Notes under the pieces: model-generated
What the model was told of the DNA's origin: nothing
Databases searched by the model: none
Seen by the model: only the letters and a program-made list of their open reading frames with translations
Made by a program: the position numbers and the translations under genes
Assembly (NCBI GenBank): GCA_044224925.1
Contig: JBGAJM010000007.1
Location: forward strand, 1-64,000
DNA: 64,000 bases
Origin: Kapaibacterium sp044224925
GTDB lineage: Bacteria; Bacteroidota; Ignavibacteria; Kapaibacteriales; Kapaibacteriaceae
Direction of reading: 5' to 3'
Part shown: positions 1-9,182 of the stretch, piece by piece
Position numbering within the stretch: position 1 is the first letter of the stretch
How the letters are laid out: each line of letters begins with the position of its first letter

Positions 1-347
1 GAGAACCGGCGCTCAAACACCATGTGGATATCTTCTCCACTCACGGACAAGGCGGCGCTGATAAAGTAGAGGGCAGGGTTATCACGATAGTCGATTCTCG
101 TCCAGTGTTGACCGTTGTTGCGTGAGACCCACATTTGGGAGCCCAAGGTTGCATAGACCAATTCGTGCCCGCGGTCATAGGCAAGCATCCGAAGTGGCAT
201 CGGGCTGCTTGTTGAGGGGTAATCGAACAACGGGATCCTACGAACATCCTCTGTTGCAACAGCGCGCTGCACTGTCTGGCACACGAGGCTATGCCCACCT
301 GCAGCGAGGAGAACACCAACCAACAACCACTTCATGATTCGTTGCAT
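1..347 (-). CDS. Secreted BNR/sialidase-like repeat protein, N-terminal part
   Basis: Reading leftward from an ATG at 347 (second ATG at 335) gives a basic start and a hydrophobic signal peptide (residues about 4-20), then a mature domain. About residue 75 there is a stretch of type MWVSRNNGQHWTRI, the Asp-box/BNR signature (S-x-N-x-G-x-x-W) of beta-propeller blades in sialidase and photosystem-stability-like proteins. The frame stays open to the left edge, so only about 115 residues are seen and the C-terminus is missing. Other proteins of this kind in the window are exported, so the same is expected here. No function beyond an exported propeller can be inferred. Confidence 0.7.
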   Translation of the reverse strand, partial: MQRIMKWLLVGVLLAAGGHSLVCQTVQRAVATEDVRRIPLFDYPSTSSPMPLRMLAYDRGHELVYATLGSQMWVSRNNGQHWTRIDYRDNPALYFISAALSVSGEDIHMVFERRF

Positions 348-356
348 CGTAGAGCC

Positions 357-851
357 CTAAAAATGATACGCAACCGCAACGGTTGCAGAGAAGATGGCCT
401 CGTCCTTGAACACGTCGCTGAAGAGGCCGGGGACGATGGCCCAGCGATTTGTACTGTCGAGAAAGATGTTCATTTCCGTGCCGAGGCGAAGGAGCGGACG
501 TGTCGATGCTTGTTCGAACTCGTGTTCGAAACCGAGGCCACCGAGGACGTACCAGCGCTCCGGAACAAGTGCGAACGTGCCGATGGCGACGCCAATGAAT
601 CGACTGCCCATCTCGGGCTCACGGTAGAAGAGCATGTCCGCCATCACGCCGATCTCCCATCGATGATCGAGTCGACGGAAGTAGTCGATACCCACGGCAC
701 GTGGCGCTTCTTCGACGGCCTTTGTGATGTCGAAGCCACGACCATAGGCGATGGAGAGGTTGTTGTCACGCATGGCCGACATGGCGGGTTCTTGTGCAAC
801 CACGCGGTACGTACACAGGAGCACGATGACGGTGACGAGTGACATGCGCAT
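357..851 (-). CDS. Predicted outer-membrane beta-barrel protein
   Basis: 164 residues with a signal peptide ending near VVAQ, then alternating hydrophobic/polar strands and a C-terminus AVAYHF. A terminal phenylalanine is typical of outer-membrane barrels. The start at 851 is chosen because GGAGGT lies 6-7 bases upstream; an earlier ATG at 866 lacks such a site. The gene ends 9 bases before the next gene on the same strand (start 347), so the two may be co-transcribed. Small size suggests an 8-stranded barrel, but no specific family was recognised. Confidence 0.65.
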   Translation of the reverse strand: MRMSLVTVIVLLCTYRVVAQEPAMSAMRDNNLSIAYGRGFDITKAVEEAPRAVGIDYFRRLDHRWEIGVMADMLFYREPEMGSRFIGVAIGTFALVPERWYVLGGLGFEHEFEQASTRPLLRLGTEMNIFLDSTNRWAIVPGLFSDVFKDEAIFSATVAVAYHF

Positions 852-875
852 CACGAACACCTCCATGTTGGAGAA

Positions 876-1181
876 ATGTCGTACGTTTCTTGTCTCAATA
901 CACAAGGCATGTCCGTGGATTCACAAGTGAACATCAAGTCTCCCGATGTGGGGACGGCAACCATCAATATCACGCTGAACGAACTGGGCGGACCCGACGA
1001 AGAAGGCACGATGTACTTCGAGGTCGATGCAGAGGTCTATGCATCGTCGATCAAGGACGCCAGCGGACTCACCTTCGACTTCCGCTTCGAACATACGCAA
1101 CCAAGTCGAAGCGCCGCCTTTCAGAACGACCTTCGAGAAACGCTGACGTTTGAATACATGAAGGCACTTCGGAGTTTGTGA
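876..1181 (+). CDS. Hypothetical protein
   Basis: 101 residues (or 90 from an ATG at 909), acidic, no signal peptide or membrane segment, not recognised. It is divergent from the barrel gene that starts at 851. Its TGA is followed after one base by the ATG of the next gene, which suggests translational coupling. Neither candidate start has a well-spaced ribosome site: GGAG lies 2 bases before 876 and AAGG 1 base before 909. The coherent acidic composition and tight coupling are the main support. Confidence 0.5.
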   Translation: MSYVSCLNTQGMSVDSQVNIKSPDVGTATINITLNELGGPDEEGTMYFEVDAEVYASSIKDASGLTFDFRFEHTQPSRSAAFQNDLRETLTFEYMKALRSL

Positions 1182-1182
1182 G

Positions 1183-2352
1183 ATGATCCATGCCATGCGC
1201 CTTGCCGCCTTGCTCCTACTCTCTCTTCCCATTGCCGCTGCGGCACAGTATACCGGAACGGCATCGGTGACGCAGGGCTTGGCCACCACCACCGTGACGG
1301 ATCTGTATTCGTGCACGGGTGGACGGGTGACGAACCTTGGTACCATTGGAGCAACGGATGCGACGACGTGGACGGTGCCGGCCGCCGTGATGTTCAAGGA
1401 CGCCTCGGTTCCGTTCGCGTCGGACCTGCATAACGTGTGCGCGGGCGCCGCATACGCTAACGCCGCTGCCGCCCTTGCCGCCCTTGACGGTTCGGATATC
1501 GTGACGGTCGATGTTGATGGCGAGGTGATCACGGGTTTCATCTTTGCTGACAATTACTTCGAGATGTATGTGAACGGCGTTGCTGTTGGAAAAGACAAAG
1601 TTCCGTTCACTCCGTTCAATTCGAGCATCGTTCGATTCCGCGTCCGACGTCCGTTCACCATTGCCATGCTGCTCGTGGATTGGGAGGAACATCTTGGTGT
1701 TGGATGCGAGGCGAATGGAGGCAAGGCCTATCATGCCGGAGATGGTGGCATGGTGGCAGTGTTCAAGGATGCGGCGAACACAACGGTGGCCATCACGAAC
1801 AGTGCATGGAAGGCGCAGACGTTCTATACGGCGCCGATCAAGGACCTTACCTGTCCGCGCGAAGAAGGTATGCGTCGCCTCTCGAATGCATGCAACACAC
1901 AAGACGCTGCCGACGGATCGCAGTACTATGCGCTGCATTGGTCGCGTCCCGCAACGTGGCGCGAACCAACGTTCGACGATGCCAACTGGCCTGCGGCCAC
2001 CACGTATACGAATGCCGAGATCGGCGTCGACAACAAACCCGCCTACACGAACTTCACCAACGTGTTCGACGATCCCGCCAATGATGCACAGTTCATCTGG
2101 AGCACGAACGTGATCCTGGATAATGAAGTGATCGTTCGATACACCGTACCAACGACAACGTCGGTGGATGATGAGAGCATGGCACCGTCCCCTGCCATGG
2201 GCGATGTAACGGTGTATTCGTTGCTGGGTGTTGCCGTGTATCAGGGACGGGCGATCGACCTTGCGTCGATACCCGGTCTTGCATCCGGTATCTACATCGT
2301 GGATGAGATGCGAGGCGGTACGCACTTCATTACGAAGCGACTCATCCCCTAG
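1183..2352 (+). CDS. Secreted protein with type IX sorting domain
   Basis: 389 residues. A signal peptide (about 1-21, ending AAAAQ) precedes a long cysteine-containing extracellular region with residues such as HWSRPATWREPTFDD, reminiscent of carbohydrate-binding or lectin-like modules of animal and bacterial surface proteins. The last ~75 residues (VTVYSLLGVAVYQGR...LASGIYIVDEM...KRLIP) match a Por/type IX C-terminal sorting domain, so export across the outer membrane is expected. The start follows the preceding stop by one base. The 3' end overlaps the opposing TetR-like gene by 11 bases. The ligand or enzyme activity is unknown. Confidence 0.65.
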   Translation: MIHAMRLAALLLLSLPIAAAAQYTGTASVTQGLATTTVTDLYSCTGGRVTNLGTIGATDATTWTVPAAVMFKDASVPFASDLHNVCAGAAYANAAAALAALDGSDIVTVDVDGEVITGFIFADNYFEMYVNGVAVGKDKVPFTPFNSSIVRFRVRRPFTIAMLLVDWEEHLGVGCEANGGKAYHAGDGGMVAVFKDAANTTVAITNSAWKAQTFYTAPIKDLTCPREEGMRRLSNACNTQDAADGSQYYALHWSRPATWREPTFDDANWPAATTYTNAEIGVDNKPAYTNFTNVFDDPANDAQFIWSTNVILDNEVIVRYTVPTTTSVDDESMAPSPAMGDVTVYSLLGVAVYQGRAIDLASIPGLASGIYIVDEMRGGTHFITKRLIP

Positions 2353-2917
2353 TCGCCGCACCAATGCGCGGCGGCCGCATGGCCTCGAGCGCCGTCTGCA
2401 CGCCAAGCAAGGCCGTGCGGAGTGCGTCCTTCGTAGCATGCACTTTTGCAATGCCCCAGGCTCCTTCGACGGATGCAATGATCCACGTTGCCACGGCATC
2501 CACGTCAATGTCGGCAGGTAGTTCGCCGTGCTCGATGCCGCGACGGATGAGCGTTCGACAGACGTCGATCATGGCATCGATGATCAGCTGCAAGCGTTCG
2601 CGATAGATGGTGTTCGTTGCAGAGAGTTCGTGGAGCAGACCGAAGAGCGGACATCCGAAACGGATCTCGTCTTCACGCACACTGTCGATCATGCGCACGA
2701 AGAAACGTCGGAACACATCCTGAAATGTCCCCTGCTCCGAGAGAATGGAGTGCCAGTAGGCGATGAAGCGCGGACCGATGCGCTCATCAAGGATGGCGAG
2801 CACCACGTCGTCCACCGACGTGAAGAAGGCGTCGGAAGGATCGAGCACGAGTCCGCTCGCACCATGTCGATGCACGTCCTCTTCGTAGAACGTGAGCAGT
2901 TCCGCGCGATGCATCAT
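2342..2917 (-). CDS. TetR-family-like protein with incomplete DNA-binding domain
   Basis: 191 residues. From about residue 33 the protein matches the TetR pattern: FFTSVDDVVLAILDERIGP resembles the end of the HTH domain running into helix 4, followed by an all-helical ligand domain with CPLFGLLHELS. The N-terminus keeps a helix-1-like stretch (HRAELLTFYEEDVHRHGASGL), but the usual helix 2-turn-helix 3 segment (type DDIAARAGVSKGALYHH) is absent: HRHGASGLVLDPSD runs straight into AFFTSVDD. The ATG at 2917 overlaps the TGA of the upstream secreted-protein gene (ATGATGA), so translation is probably coupled. It may be a degenerate regulator, a ligand-binding remnant, or the product of an in-frame deletion of about 15 codons. 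Confidence 0.6.
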   Translation of the reverse strand: MMHRAELLTFYEEDVHRHGASGLVLDPSDAFFTSVDDVVLAILDERIGPRFIAYWHSILSEQGTFQDVFRRFFVRMIDSVREDEIRFGCPLFGLLHELSATNTIYRERLQLIIDAMIDVCRTLIRRGIEHGELPADIDVDAVATWIIASVEGAWGIAKVHATKDALRTALLGVQTALEAMRPPRIGAATRG

Positions 2918-5900
2918 TGCAGGACGGCGATCGTGGTCGCAATGCCGTTTGGCGAAGTGAGGCGGACGACGTAGACGCCCGCGGACAGATCGTACATGGC
3001 CAATGGCACGGTGCCGGTGTGCAGACGTCCGTCCGTTTGCTGCCACGTTGACGTGACCAACACATCACCCACGGTGTTCACGATCTCCAGGCGATGCTCT
3101 CCGAGCAATGACGATGTCCATGCCACCTTGCCATCCCTGCCAACAGGATTGGGAAGCACATCCACAGAGATCTGCGCACGCGCACCAAGTGCGACCACAC
3201 GAAGTTTGTCGGCACAGTTGGTCATGTTCACACGACCGCCTTCGTCGCAGACCATGGAGCCACAGATGGCGGCAGGGAAGGTCATGGAGAGCGGGACGGT
3301 TTCAAGTCCGTTCAAGAACGTATCGAACGTGAGCACCGTCAACACACCCACGTCACTCCCACTCGTGATGAGCAGTTCAACATCGTCGCGTACACCATCG
3401 GTGGTGGTTCCAACGATCACGGCATCGCGAGCTTGACGCAGGTCGAGCGTACCGCGTTGATAGAAGAGATGCGCTCGGAGCGGATACTCCACGTTCTCAT
3501 CTTGCTGACGCAAGACGGTGATCACAGCGGGAGCGCCGGACGGGACCGTGTCCGACGTCATGGAACAGCGTAACGTTTGCGCAGGGATCACCGTGATGCT
3601 CACGGTGGCTTCGGCCCAACAACCGTTGCTGGTGCCGCGCACGCGATAGGAGATGGACGATGGTGGACGTGATGTGGGTGTTGCCGAGCGATCATCATCG
3701 AGCCACGTGGACGGCGTCCACTGATACGTGTCGGCCCCGCTTGCCACCATGCGCACCGATCCGCCTTCGCAAATGGTGGTGTCGGACGAGACGGTAACGG
3801 TGATCGACGGAGAGATCGTGACGAGCACGGAGGTACTGTCGATGCAGGCACCCGATGTTCCTACCACCACATAGCGCGTTGTTTGCGTTGGTGTGACGTT
3901 GATCGTGTTGCCCGTGTAGGATTCGTTCGTGATGGTGTTGCGCCACGCATACGATTCCGCACCGGAGGCAGTGAGGGTTGCCGTTCCGCCGGCGCACATC
4001 GACGTGTCGCCCGCGGCCGAGATCTTGATCGAGCCAAAGCCCACGAAGACGCTTGCTGTGTCCACACATCCAAACTCCGTGGTCACGGTCACATGATAGC
4101 GAGTTGGTGCTGTTGGTCGTGCGATCGGTGTTGGGCTCTTCGCGTCATCGAGTCCGGTGGTTGGCGACCATTGATAGGTGGTCCCGCCGCTTGCCCACAA
4201 TTGCACGGGAGATCCGGCACAGACGGACGTGTCCGGTCGGATCTTCACCGATGGTGGCGGATTCACGGTCACCGTAAGCGTTGCCGAGTCGACGCACACA
4301 CCCGTCGAGATGATCACGCGATAGTTCACCGATGTGGTCGGTGCATCGCGCAGGATCGAATCCTTCGTGGTGATATCGGGTCCATCGCTCCGCGTCCACC
4401 GATACGACTCTCCGCCGCCCTTTGCGCGCAAGATGATCGTGTCGCCGCTGCAGATCTCACGCGGTCCATCGAGCGTTGCTTTGAACGATGTGACGAAGAC
4501 CGTCACCGTATCCTCATCCGAACATCCGAATTCGTTGTAGCCCGTTGCGATGAACGTGGTGGTGGTGAGGATGTTGGCCAGCGGACTGGCCTTGGTGGAA
4601 TCGTCGAGCACGTTGCCGGGTGACCAGCGATACGTGACAGCACCTCGTGCCTGGAGCTTCACGCTGCCGCCGGCGCAGATGGTGACATCGAATCCTGCAT
4701 TCACATTCGGATTCGCATTCACCACCACTTGCATGGAAAGCGTCTTGGTAAAGCCCTGTGCATCGTAGATCACCGTCACCGTATACGTGCCGGCACGAGC
4801 ATACACATGTTGCACACGTGTGCCCGTGGCACGATTGTTCGCACCACTTGCGGGATCGCCAAAGTTCCATGTTGCATTCGTGATGCCGGAGTCGGGAATG
4901 AAGCGCATGGACGTGGGACGTCCCACACAAGCCGTGTCGGCCGTGATATCATATGTCACCTCGTTCAAGAAAATGGCGGGCATGAAGTTCGGAAGGCCGA
5001 GCTCACATACGCGTCCTTGCAGGTCGACGGCCTTATCACGATACCCGCAAGCAAGTCCGCGCGAATCCGGCGACGCGATCTCGGCCAAGAACGGGATCCC
5101 ATCCGTGGCCATATAGATCTTCCCATTCGGTGCCAGTTGCAGTGCGCCGGCGAGACGTCCCGTGGTGGACCCCACGATGAACACCAGTGGTGGAAGTGGC
5201 TGACTCAGATCGAACTGCATCACCACGTTCGAATCCGTGCGCGTTGCATACAAGAACCGTCCGCTCGGCGAGAACTCCACGCCATACAAGGCGAAGTTGC
5301 TTCCGTCCGCACGTTGCGCCACGATACGCGCATTCGACACCACACCCGTTGTCTTGTTGAAATCGAAGAGCCACAACTGTTTCGCATTCGAGCTTGCAAA
5401 GGCGATGCGTGATCCTTGTTGGTTCGCCTTCATGTAGCCGATGTCGCCGAACATGAGCATCGGTCCCGATTGATACGTGGTTGGCGTTGCCGCGATCCCG
5501 GCCGCCGTCACCGACCACACATAGAACAGATTCGTATCGAGTGCATGAGCCACCAACCATACATCCGTACCATTGGCATGTCGGATGGCCGTGAGCTTCT
5601 CCGTGGCCGGCGCCAGCAGTGGCGTGTTCTTCTGCACGACGGTGCCCATGCCGCCACTCCCGCCCATGTCGACAATGGAATACGTCACACCGGCCTTGTA
5701 CGCATTCTCATTCGCATCCGTGGTCACGATGTAGTAGCGTTGAACATCGCCCGGTGCGGGGATCACGATGCTCGATTGCGTCGACGACCACGAACCGCCC
5801 AACATCACACCTCCCGACATCACCTGATGGGCCTTGTTGTAGACGGTGCCCCCATCGGTATAGAACAGCAGGTTGCCGGCCTTGTCGCTTTGCGATGCAC

Positions 5901-6060
5901 AGCCCTCGCGCGAGTCAAGCGCGCCATTCGTGAGCGCCACCGGCGTGCCCGTGGTGAAATTCACACCGCAGCGCTTGCCGAAATACCAATTATCGCCCTC
6001 ATGTGCAGAGAGCATCGACGCAGAAAGGACCAACAAGGTCAGAAGGAGGCATGGACGCAT
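2914..6060 (-). CDS. Large type IX-secreted PKD/Ig-repeat surface protein
   Basis: 1048 residues with a signal peptide (1-19). The N-terminal ~350 residues have the NWYFG...GVNFTTGTPVALTNG...LLFYTDGGTVYN pattern of Bacteroidota T9SS proteins, and probably form a beta-propeller. A PKD domain follows (about 380-450: ATWNFGDPAS, HVYARAGTYTVTV), then five Ig-like repeats, each opening with a CAGGSVxLxAxGAxTYxWSP-like motif. The final ~70 residues are a sorting domain (HRLEIVNTVGDVLVTSTW...GVYVVRLTSPNG). Such proteins are cell-surface or matrix components. A TATTTTTC element just before the start (6065-6072) suggests a very short leader. Confidence 0.8.
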   Translation of the reverse strand: MRPCLLLTLLVLSASMLSAHEGDNWYFGKRCGVNFTTGTPVALTNGALDSREGCASQSDKAGNLLFYTDGGTVYNKAHQVMSGGVMLGGSWSSTQSSIVIPAPGDVQRYYIVTTDANENAYKAGVTYSIVDMGGSGGMGTVVQKNTPLLAPATEKLTAIRHANGTDVWLVAHALDTNLFYVWSVTAAGIAATPTTYQSGPMLMFGDIGYMKANQQGSRIAFASSNAKQLWLFDFNKTTGVVSNARIVAQRADGSNFALYGVEFSPSGRFLYATRTDSNVVMQFDLSQPLPPLVFIVGSTTGRLAGALQLAPNGKIYMATDGIPFLAEIASPDSRGLACGYRDKAVDLQGRVCELGLPNFMPAIFLNEVTYDITADTACVGRPTSMRFIPDSGITNATWNFGDPASGANNRATGTRVQHVYARAGTYTVTVIYDAQGFTKTLSMQVVVNANPNVNAGFDVTICAGGSVKLQARGAVTYRWSPGNVLDDSTKASPLANILTTTTFIATGYNEFGCSDEDTVTVFVTSFKATLDGPREICSGDTIILRAKGGGESYRWTRSDGPDITTKDSILRDAPTTSVNYRVIISTGVCVDSATLTVTVNPPPSVKIRPDTSVCAGSPVQLWASGGTTYQWSPTTGLDDAKSPTPIARPTAPTRYHVTVTTEFGCVDTASVFVGFGSIKISAAGDTSMCAGGTATLTASGAESYAWRNTITNESYTGNTINVTPTQTTRYVVVGTSGACIDSTSVLVTISPSITVTVSSDTTICEGGSVRMVASGADTYQWTPSTWLDDDRSATPTSRPPSSISYRVRGTSNGCWAEATVSITVIPAQTLRCSMTSDTVPSGAPAVITVLRQQDENVEYPLRAHLFYQRGTLDLRQARDAVIVGTTTDGVRDDVELLITSGSDVGVLTVLTFDTFLNGLETVPLSMTFPAAICGSMVCDEGGRVNMTNCADKLRVVALGARAQISVDVLPNPVGRDGKVAWTSSLLGEHRLEIVNTVGDVLVTSTWQQTDGRLHTGTVPLAMYDLSAGVYVVRLTSPNGIATTIAVLQ

Positions 6061-6105
6061 GCGGAAAAATAGCGTTCACAGCGATACGGCCATGCGGCCG
6101 CACCC

Positions 6106-6113
6106 TATCTTTG
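6106..6113 (+). promoter_or_regulatory. Bacteroidota-type -7 element upstream of rlmI
   Basis: TATCTTTG matches the TAnnTTTG -7 consensus of Bacteroidota sigma-A. Only four bases separate it from the ATG at 6118, so the transcript would be leaderless or nearly so, in keeping with the absence of a Shine-Dalgarno site. Confidence 0.6.
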
Positions 6114-6117
6114 TACG

Positions 6118-7293
6118 ATGATCACCGTCCGCCTCCGACCAAACGAAGAACATCGCATACGTGCCGGACACCTTTGGGTGTTCAAGGACGAGATCAGCAA
6201 GGTCCCCGCTGTCGAGCCCGGAACATTGGTGCGGGTGGTGGACCGACATGAGACGTCGTACGGCATCGGCTTCTGCAATCCCCTCTCCAAGATCACCGTG
6301 CGCCTGCTCGGCACCGAGCGGGAGAACATCGACGCGGACTTCTTCACCGAACGTGTGCGTGCGGCACAACGGTTGCGCGAGCAACTCCTGCCGGGAGAGA
6401 CCGCGTATCGATTGCTCTTCGGCGAAAGCGATCTGATGAGCGGCCTTATCATCGATCGGTATGGCGATCACTTCGTGATCCAGATGCTGGCCGCCGGAAT
6501 GGACCAGCATCGCGACGACATCGTTCACGCCATCCGCACCGTCTTCCCCGCGGCCAAAAGCGTTGTCGAGAAGAACATGGCGCAAACGCGACTCAAGGAA
6601 GGTCTCGAGTTGCGCGAAGGCCTGGTGTGGGGCACCGTTCCGGAGACCGTGGACATCACGGAGAACGGACTCACACTGCGCATCGATCTGGTGGGCGGAC
6701 AAAAGACGGGATACTTCCTCGATCAAAAGATCAATCGCGCCATGGTGGCACGGTTCTGTGCGAACAGGTCCGTGCTCGACTGTTTCTGCAACGTTGGTGG
6801 CTTTGCCTTGAATGCCGCTGCGGCCGGAGCACGCGAGGCCGTTGGCGTCGACAGTAGCGCCGTGGCCATAGCGGCCGCGCAGCGCAATGCCGAGATCAAC
6901 AACCTCACGAACGTGCGCTTCGAAGATGCCAACGTCTTCGAACTCCTGCGTGCGCATGTGGAAGAAGGTCGCACGTGGGACGTCATCATCCTCGATCCTC
7001 CGTCCTTCGCCAAGAGCCGGACCGTGCTGCGCAAGGCCCACGCCGGCTATGCAGAACTCAACCGTCTGGCCATCAAGGCACTTGCACCGGGCGGCATCCT
7101 TGTGAGCGCCAGTTGCACGCAATTGGTGCCGGAGGCAGACCTGCTCGATATTATTTACACCGAAGGCTCACGATTGCAGAAACGTTTACGTCTTTTGTAT
7201 CGAGGCACACAAGCACCGGATCACCCCGTCCTCCTCGCAATGCCGGAGACACAGTATCTGAAACTGTTCATCTTCGATATTGTCAATGAATAA
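6118..7293 (+). CDS. rlmI: Class I SAM-dependent rRNA methyltransferase, RlmI type
   Basis: 391 residues, the usual length for the RlmI (YccW) family, which methylates C5 of a cytosine in 23S rRNA. An N-terminal PUA-like RNA-binding domain (about 1-80, with HLWVFKDEI) precedes a Rossmann methyltransferase fold. Motif I is DCFCNVGGFALNAA near residue 221. The adenosine-binding acidic residue is in VGVDSS. The catalytic-loop motif DPPSFAKSR is near 293. The conserved SCTQ cysteine sits near residue 330. The exact target base cannot be deduced. It is the first gene of a run of three same-strand genes; the TPR gene follows after 18 bases. Confidence 0.88.
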   Translation: MITVRLRPNEEHRIRAGHLWVFKDEISKVPAVEPGTLVRVVDRHETSYGIGFCNPLSKITVRLLGTERENIDADFFTERVRAAQRLREQLLPGETAYRLLFGESDLMSGLIIDRYGDHFVIQMLAAGMDQHRDDIVHAIRTVFPAAKSVVEKNMAQTRLKEGLELREGLVWGTVPETVDITENGLTLRIDLVGGQKTGYFLDQKINRAMVARFCANRSVLDCFCNVGGFALNAAAAGAREAVGVDSSAVAIAAAQRNAEINNLTNVRFEDANVFELLRAHVEEGRTWDVIILDPPSFAKSRTVLRKAHAGYAELNRLAIKALAPGGILVSASCTQLVPEADLLDIIYTEGSRLQKRLRLLYRGTQAPDHPVLLAMPETQYLKLFIFDIVNE

Positions 7294-7311
7294 CGACCCT
7301 GGAGTGAACTG

Positions 7312-8748
7312 ATGTTCGAATTTGAATTTGACGACGATGCCGATGAATTCGATCGGCGTGAGTTGGACGAAACACTGAAACGATTTCGAGAATCGTATCG
7401 GAGCGGTGAGTGGCAACAAGGTGCACCATCGGCCGAGGCGCTCGAGATGATCGTTCACTATTGCCTCGAAACACAGAAGTTCGACGATGCCCTGATCTTT
7501 TCGCAAATGTGGAAGGATGCAGCGCCCTATTCTGCCGATGCCTGGCATAAGTACGGCATTGCGTTGAGCAGCGTTGGACAGTGGTCTGAAGCACTCGACG
7601 CCTACACCAAGGCGGCCGATCTCGACCCTGTTGACGTGGAGATCCTTGTCAACCGCGGCATTGCTCTGGAGCAGACCGGCAAGCTGGAAGAGGCCATGCA
7701 TCTGATCGAGCGGGCATTGGAGTCCGAGCCCGACAATGCAGACGCTCTCTACAGCAAGGCCATGGTCTTCCAGAAACTGGAACGGTACGACGAGGCCATC
7801 AAGCTCTTCACGTATCTCTCGAAGAACGAGCAGTTCACGCGCGATGCGTTGTATGAACTGGCGTTCTGTTTGGAGAGCACCGACCGAAATGCAGAAGCGC
7901 TCGACATCTATGAGCGACTCATCGATACCGACCCCTTCGATTCCAATGCATGGTTCAACAAGGGCGTGATCTACGGTCGCAAAGGCTCGCATCGTCGCTC
8001 CATCGAAGCCTACGAAATGGCCGTGGCCATCAAGCCCGACTTCGTGTCGGCGCTCTACAACATGGGCAACACGTATGCGCTCATCGGCAAGCTCGACGAG
8101 AGCATCGAATCGTATCGCGAGGCCATGAAGCACGACGCCAACGATGTTGCCGTCCTTCACAACCTTGCCACCTCCCTCGAAGAGCGCGGGAACTTTCAAG
8201 AGGCCATTGAATTGTTCTCCAAGGTATTGGAGATCGACAACCGACATGTTCAGTCGCTCTACGGCAGAGGCACTTGTTACGACGCCCTCGAGCAATACAC
8301 GGCTGCCGTGGTCGACTACGATACGGCCCTGGCCGTGTCGCCCGACTATGCCGATCTCTGGTATGCCAAGGGCGATGCCGAGTACAACCTGCACCATGTT
8401 GACGATGCGCTGGAATGCTATCGCAAGGCACTCACCATCGAGGCCACCGACGTGGAATGCTGGTTCGACTATGGAGCGACGCTCTTGGAGAAGGGCGACC
8501 TGATCGAATCCGCCAAGGCCTTTTCCGAAGTGGTCCGTCTCTCGCCCGAGTGGTCGGACGGCTACTATGCGCTGGCAAAAGTGCTCACGGCCCTCAACGA
8601 ACTCAACACGGCGGCCACGTATCTGGCGCGTGCCATTTCGCTGGACTCGGCCAAGGGCCGCGACATTGAACGCGAATTCGGCTCGTTTGCCACCGAGGCC
8701 GGTATCGAGTACCTGAAATCCGTAATTTCGAATTCCAATAAAGGATAA
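7312..8748 (+). CDS. TPR-repeat protein
   Basis: 478 residues, acidic N-terminus (FEFEFDDDADEFDRREL), then about a dozen consecutive 34-residue tetratricopeptide repeats (W/L-x-x-G-x-x-Y/L...A-x-x-x-Y/F-x-x-A...P). It has no signal peptide or membrane segment, so it is probably a cytoplasmic scaffold. Similar TPR proteins are common next to housekeeping genes in Bacteroidota. Its stop lies 5 bases before the bacilliredoxin gene, indicating an operon. Binding partners are unknown. Confidence 0.85.
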   Translation: MFEFEFDDDADEFDRRELDETLKRFRESYRSGEWQQGAPSAEALEMIVHYCLETQKFDDALIFSQMWKDAAPYSADAWHKYGIALSSVGQWSEALDAYTKAADLDPVDVEILVNRGIALEQTGKLEEAMHLIERALESEPDNADALYSKAMVFQKLERYDEAIKLFTYLSKNEQFTRDALYELAFCLESTDRNAEALDIYERLIDTDPFDSNAWFNKGVIYGRKGSHRRSIEAYEMAVAIKPDFVSALYNMGNTYALIGKLDESIESYREAMKHDANDVAVLHNLATSLEERGNFQEAIELFSKVLEIDNRHVQSLYGRGTCYDALEQYTAAVVDYDTALAVSPDYADLWYAKGDAEYNLHHVDDALECYRKALTIEATDVECWFDYGATLLEKGDLIESAKAFSEVVRLSPEWSDGYYALAKVLTALNELNTAATYLARAISLDSAKGRDIEREFGSFATEAGIEYLKSVISNSNKG

Positions 8749-8753
8749 GACCC

Positions 8754-9182
8754 ATGCCCTACGATCCAATGCTCGTACAACCGATGCGCGAAGAACTCAC
8801 ACGCCACGGAGTACGTGAACTCAGAACTGCCGCCGACGTCGACGAGGCAATGAAGCAACCCGGCACAACGCTCGTTGTGGTGAATTCCGTGTGCGGCTGT
8901 GCCGCCGGTGGCGCCCGTCCGGGCGTGGCCTTGGCGCTCAAGCACACGACGTTGCCCGACAATCTGGTGACCGTGTTCGCCGGACAGGACCTTGAAGCAA
9001 CGGAGCGCGTGCGCACCTACTTCACCGGCATGGCACCATCGTCACCGAGCATCGCCCTCTTGCAGGACGGAGAGCTCGTGGCCTTCATGCCACGCCATCA
9101 GATCGAAGGTCGCACGCCCGAAATGATCGCCTCGGCGCTCACCTCGGCATTCGACAAGCTGGGTGCCAACGCCTCGGCCTGA
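8754..9182 (+). CDS. BrxA/BrxB-family bacilliredoxin
   Basis: 142 residues, typical length for the YphP/YqiW (DUF1094) family. The family opening MPYDPMLVQPMREEL is followed by the active-site motif VNSVCGCAAGGARPG around residues 41-54, where the CGC cysteines act in thiol-disulfide exchange that removes bacillithiol from proteins. The closing region HQIEGRTPEMIASAL is also family-like. Bacillithiol occurs in several Bacteroidota/Chlorobi relatives, so the role is plausible. The 3' end overlaps the opposing YgjP-like gene by 85 bases. Confidence 0.85.
   Translation: MPYDPMLVQPMREELTRHGVRELRTAADVDEAMKQPGTTLVVVNSVCGCAAGGARPGVALALKHTTLPDNLVTVFAGQDLEATERVRTYFTGMAPSSPSIALLQDGELVAFMPRHQIEGRTPEMIASALTSAFDKLGANASA

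Noticed and set aside
7186..8769. 527-residue open frame antisense to the TPR gene
   Set aside because: Mirror frame of the TPR repeats; no start signal and no recognisable protein pattern.
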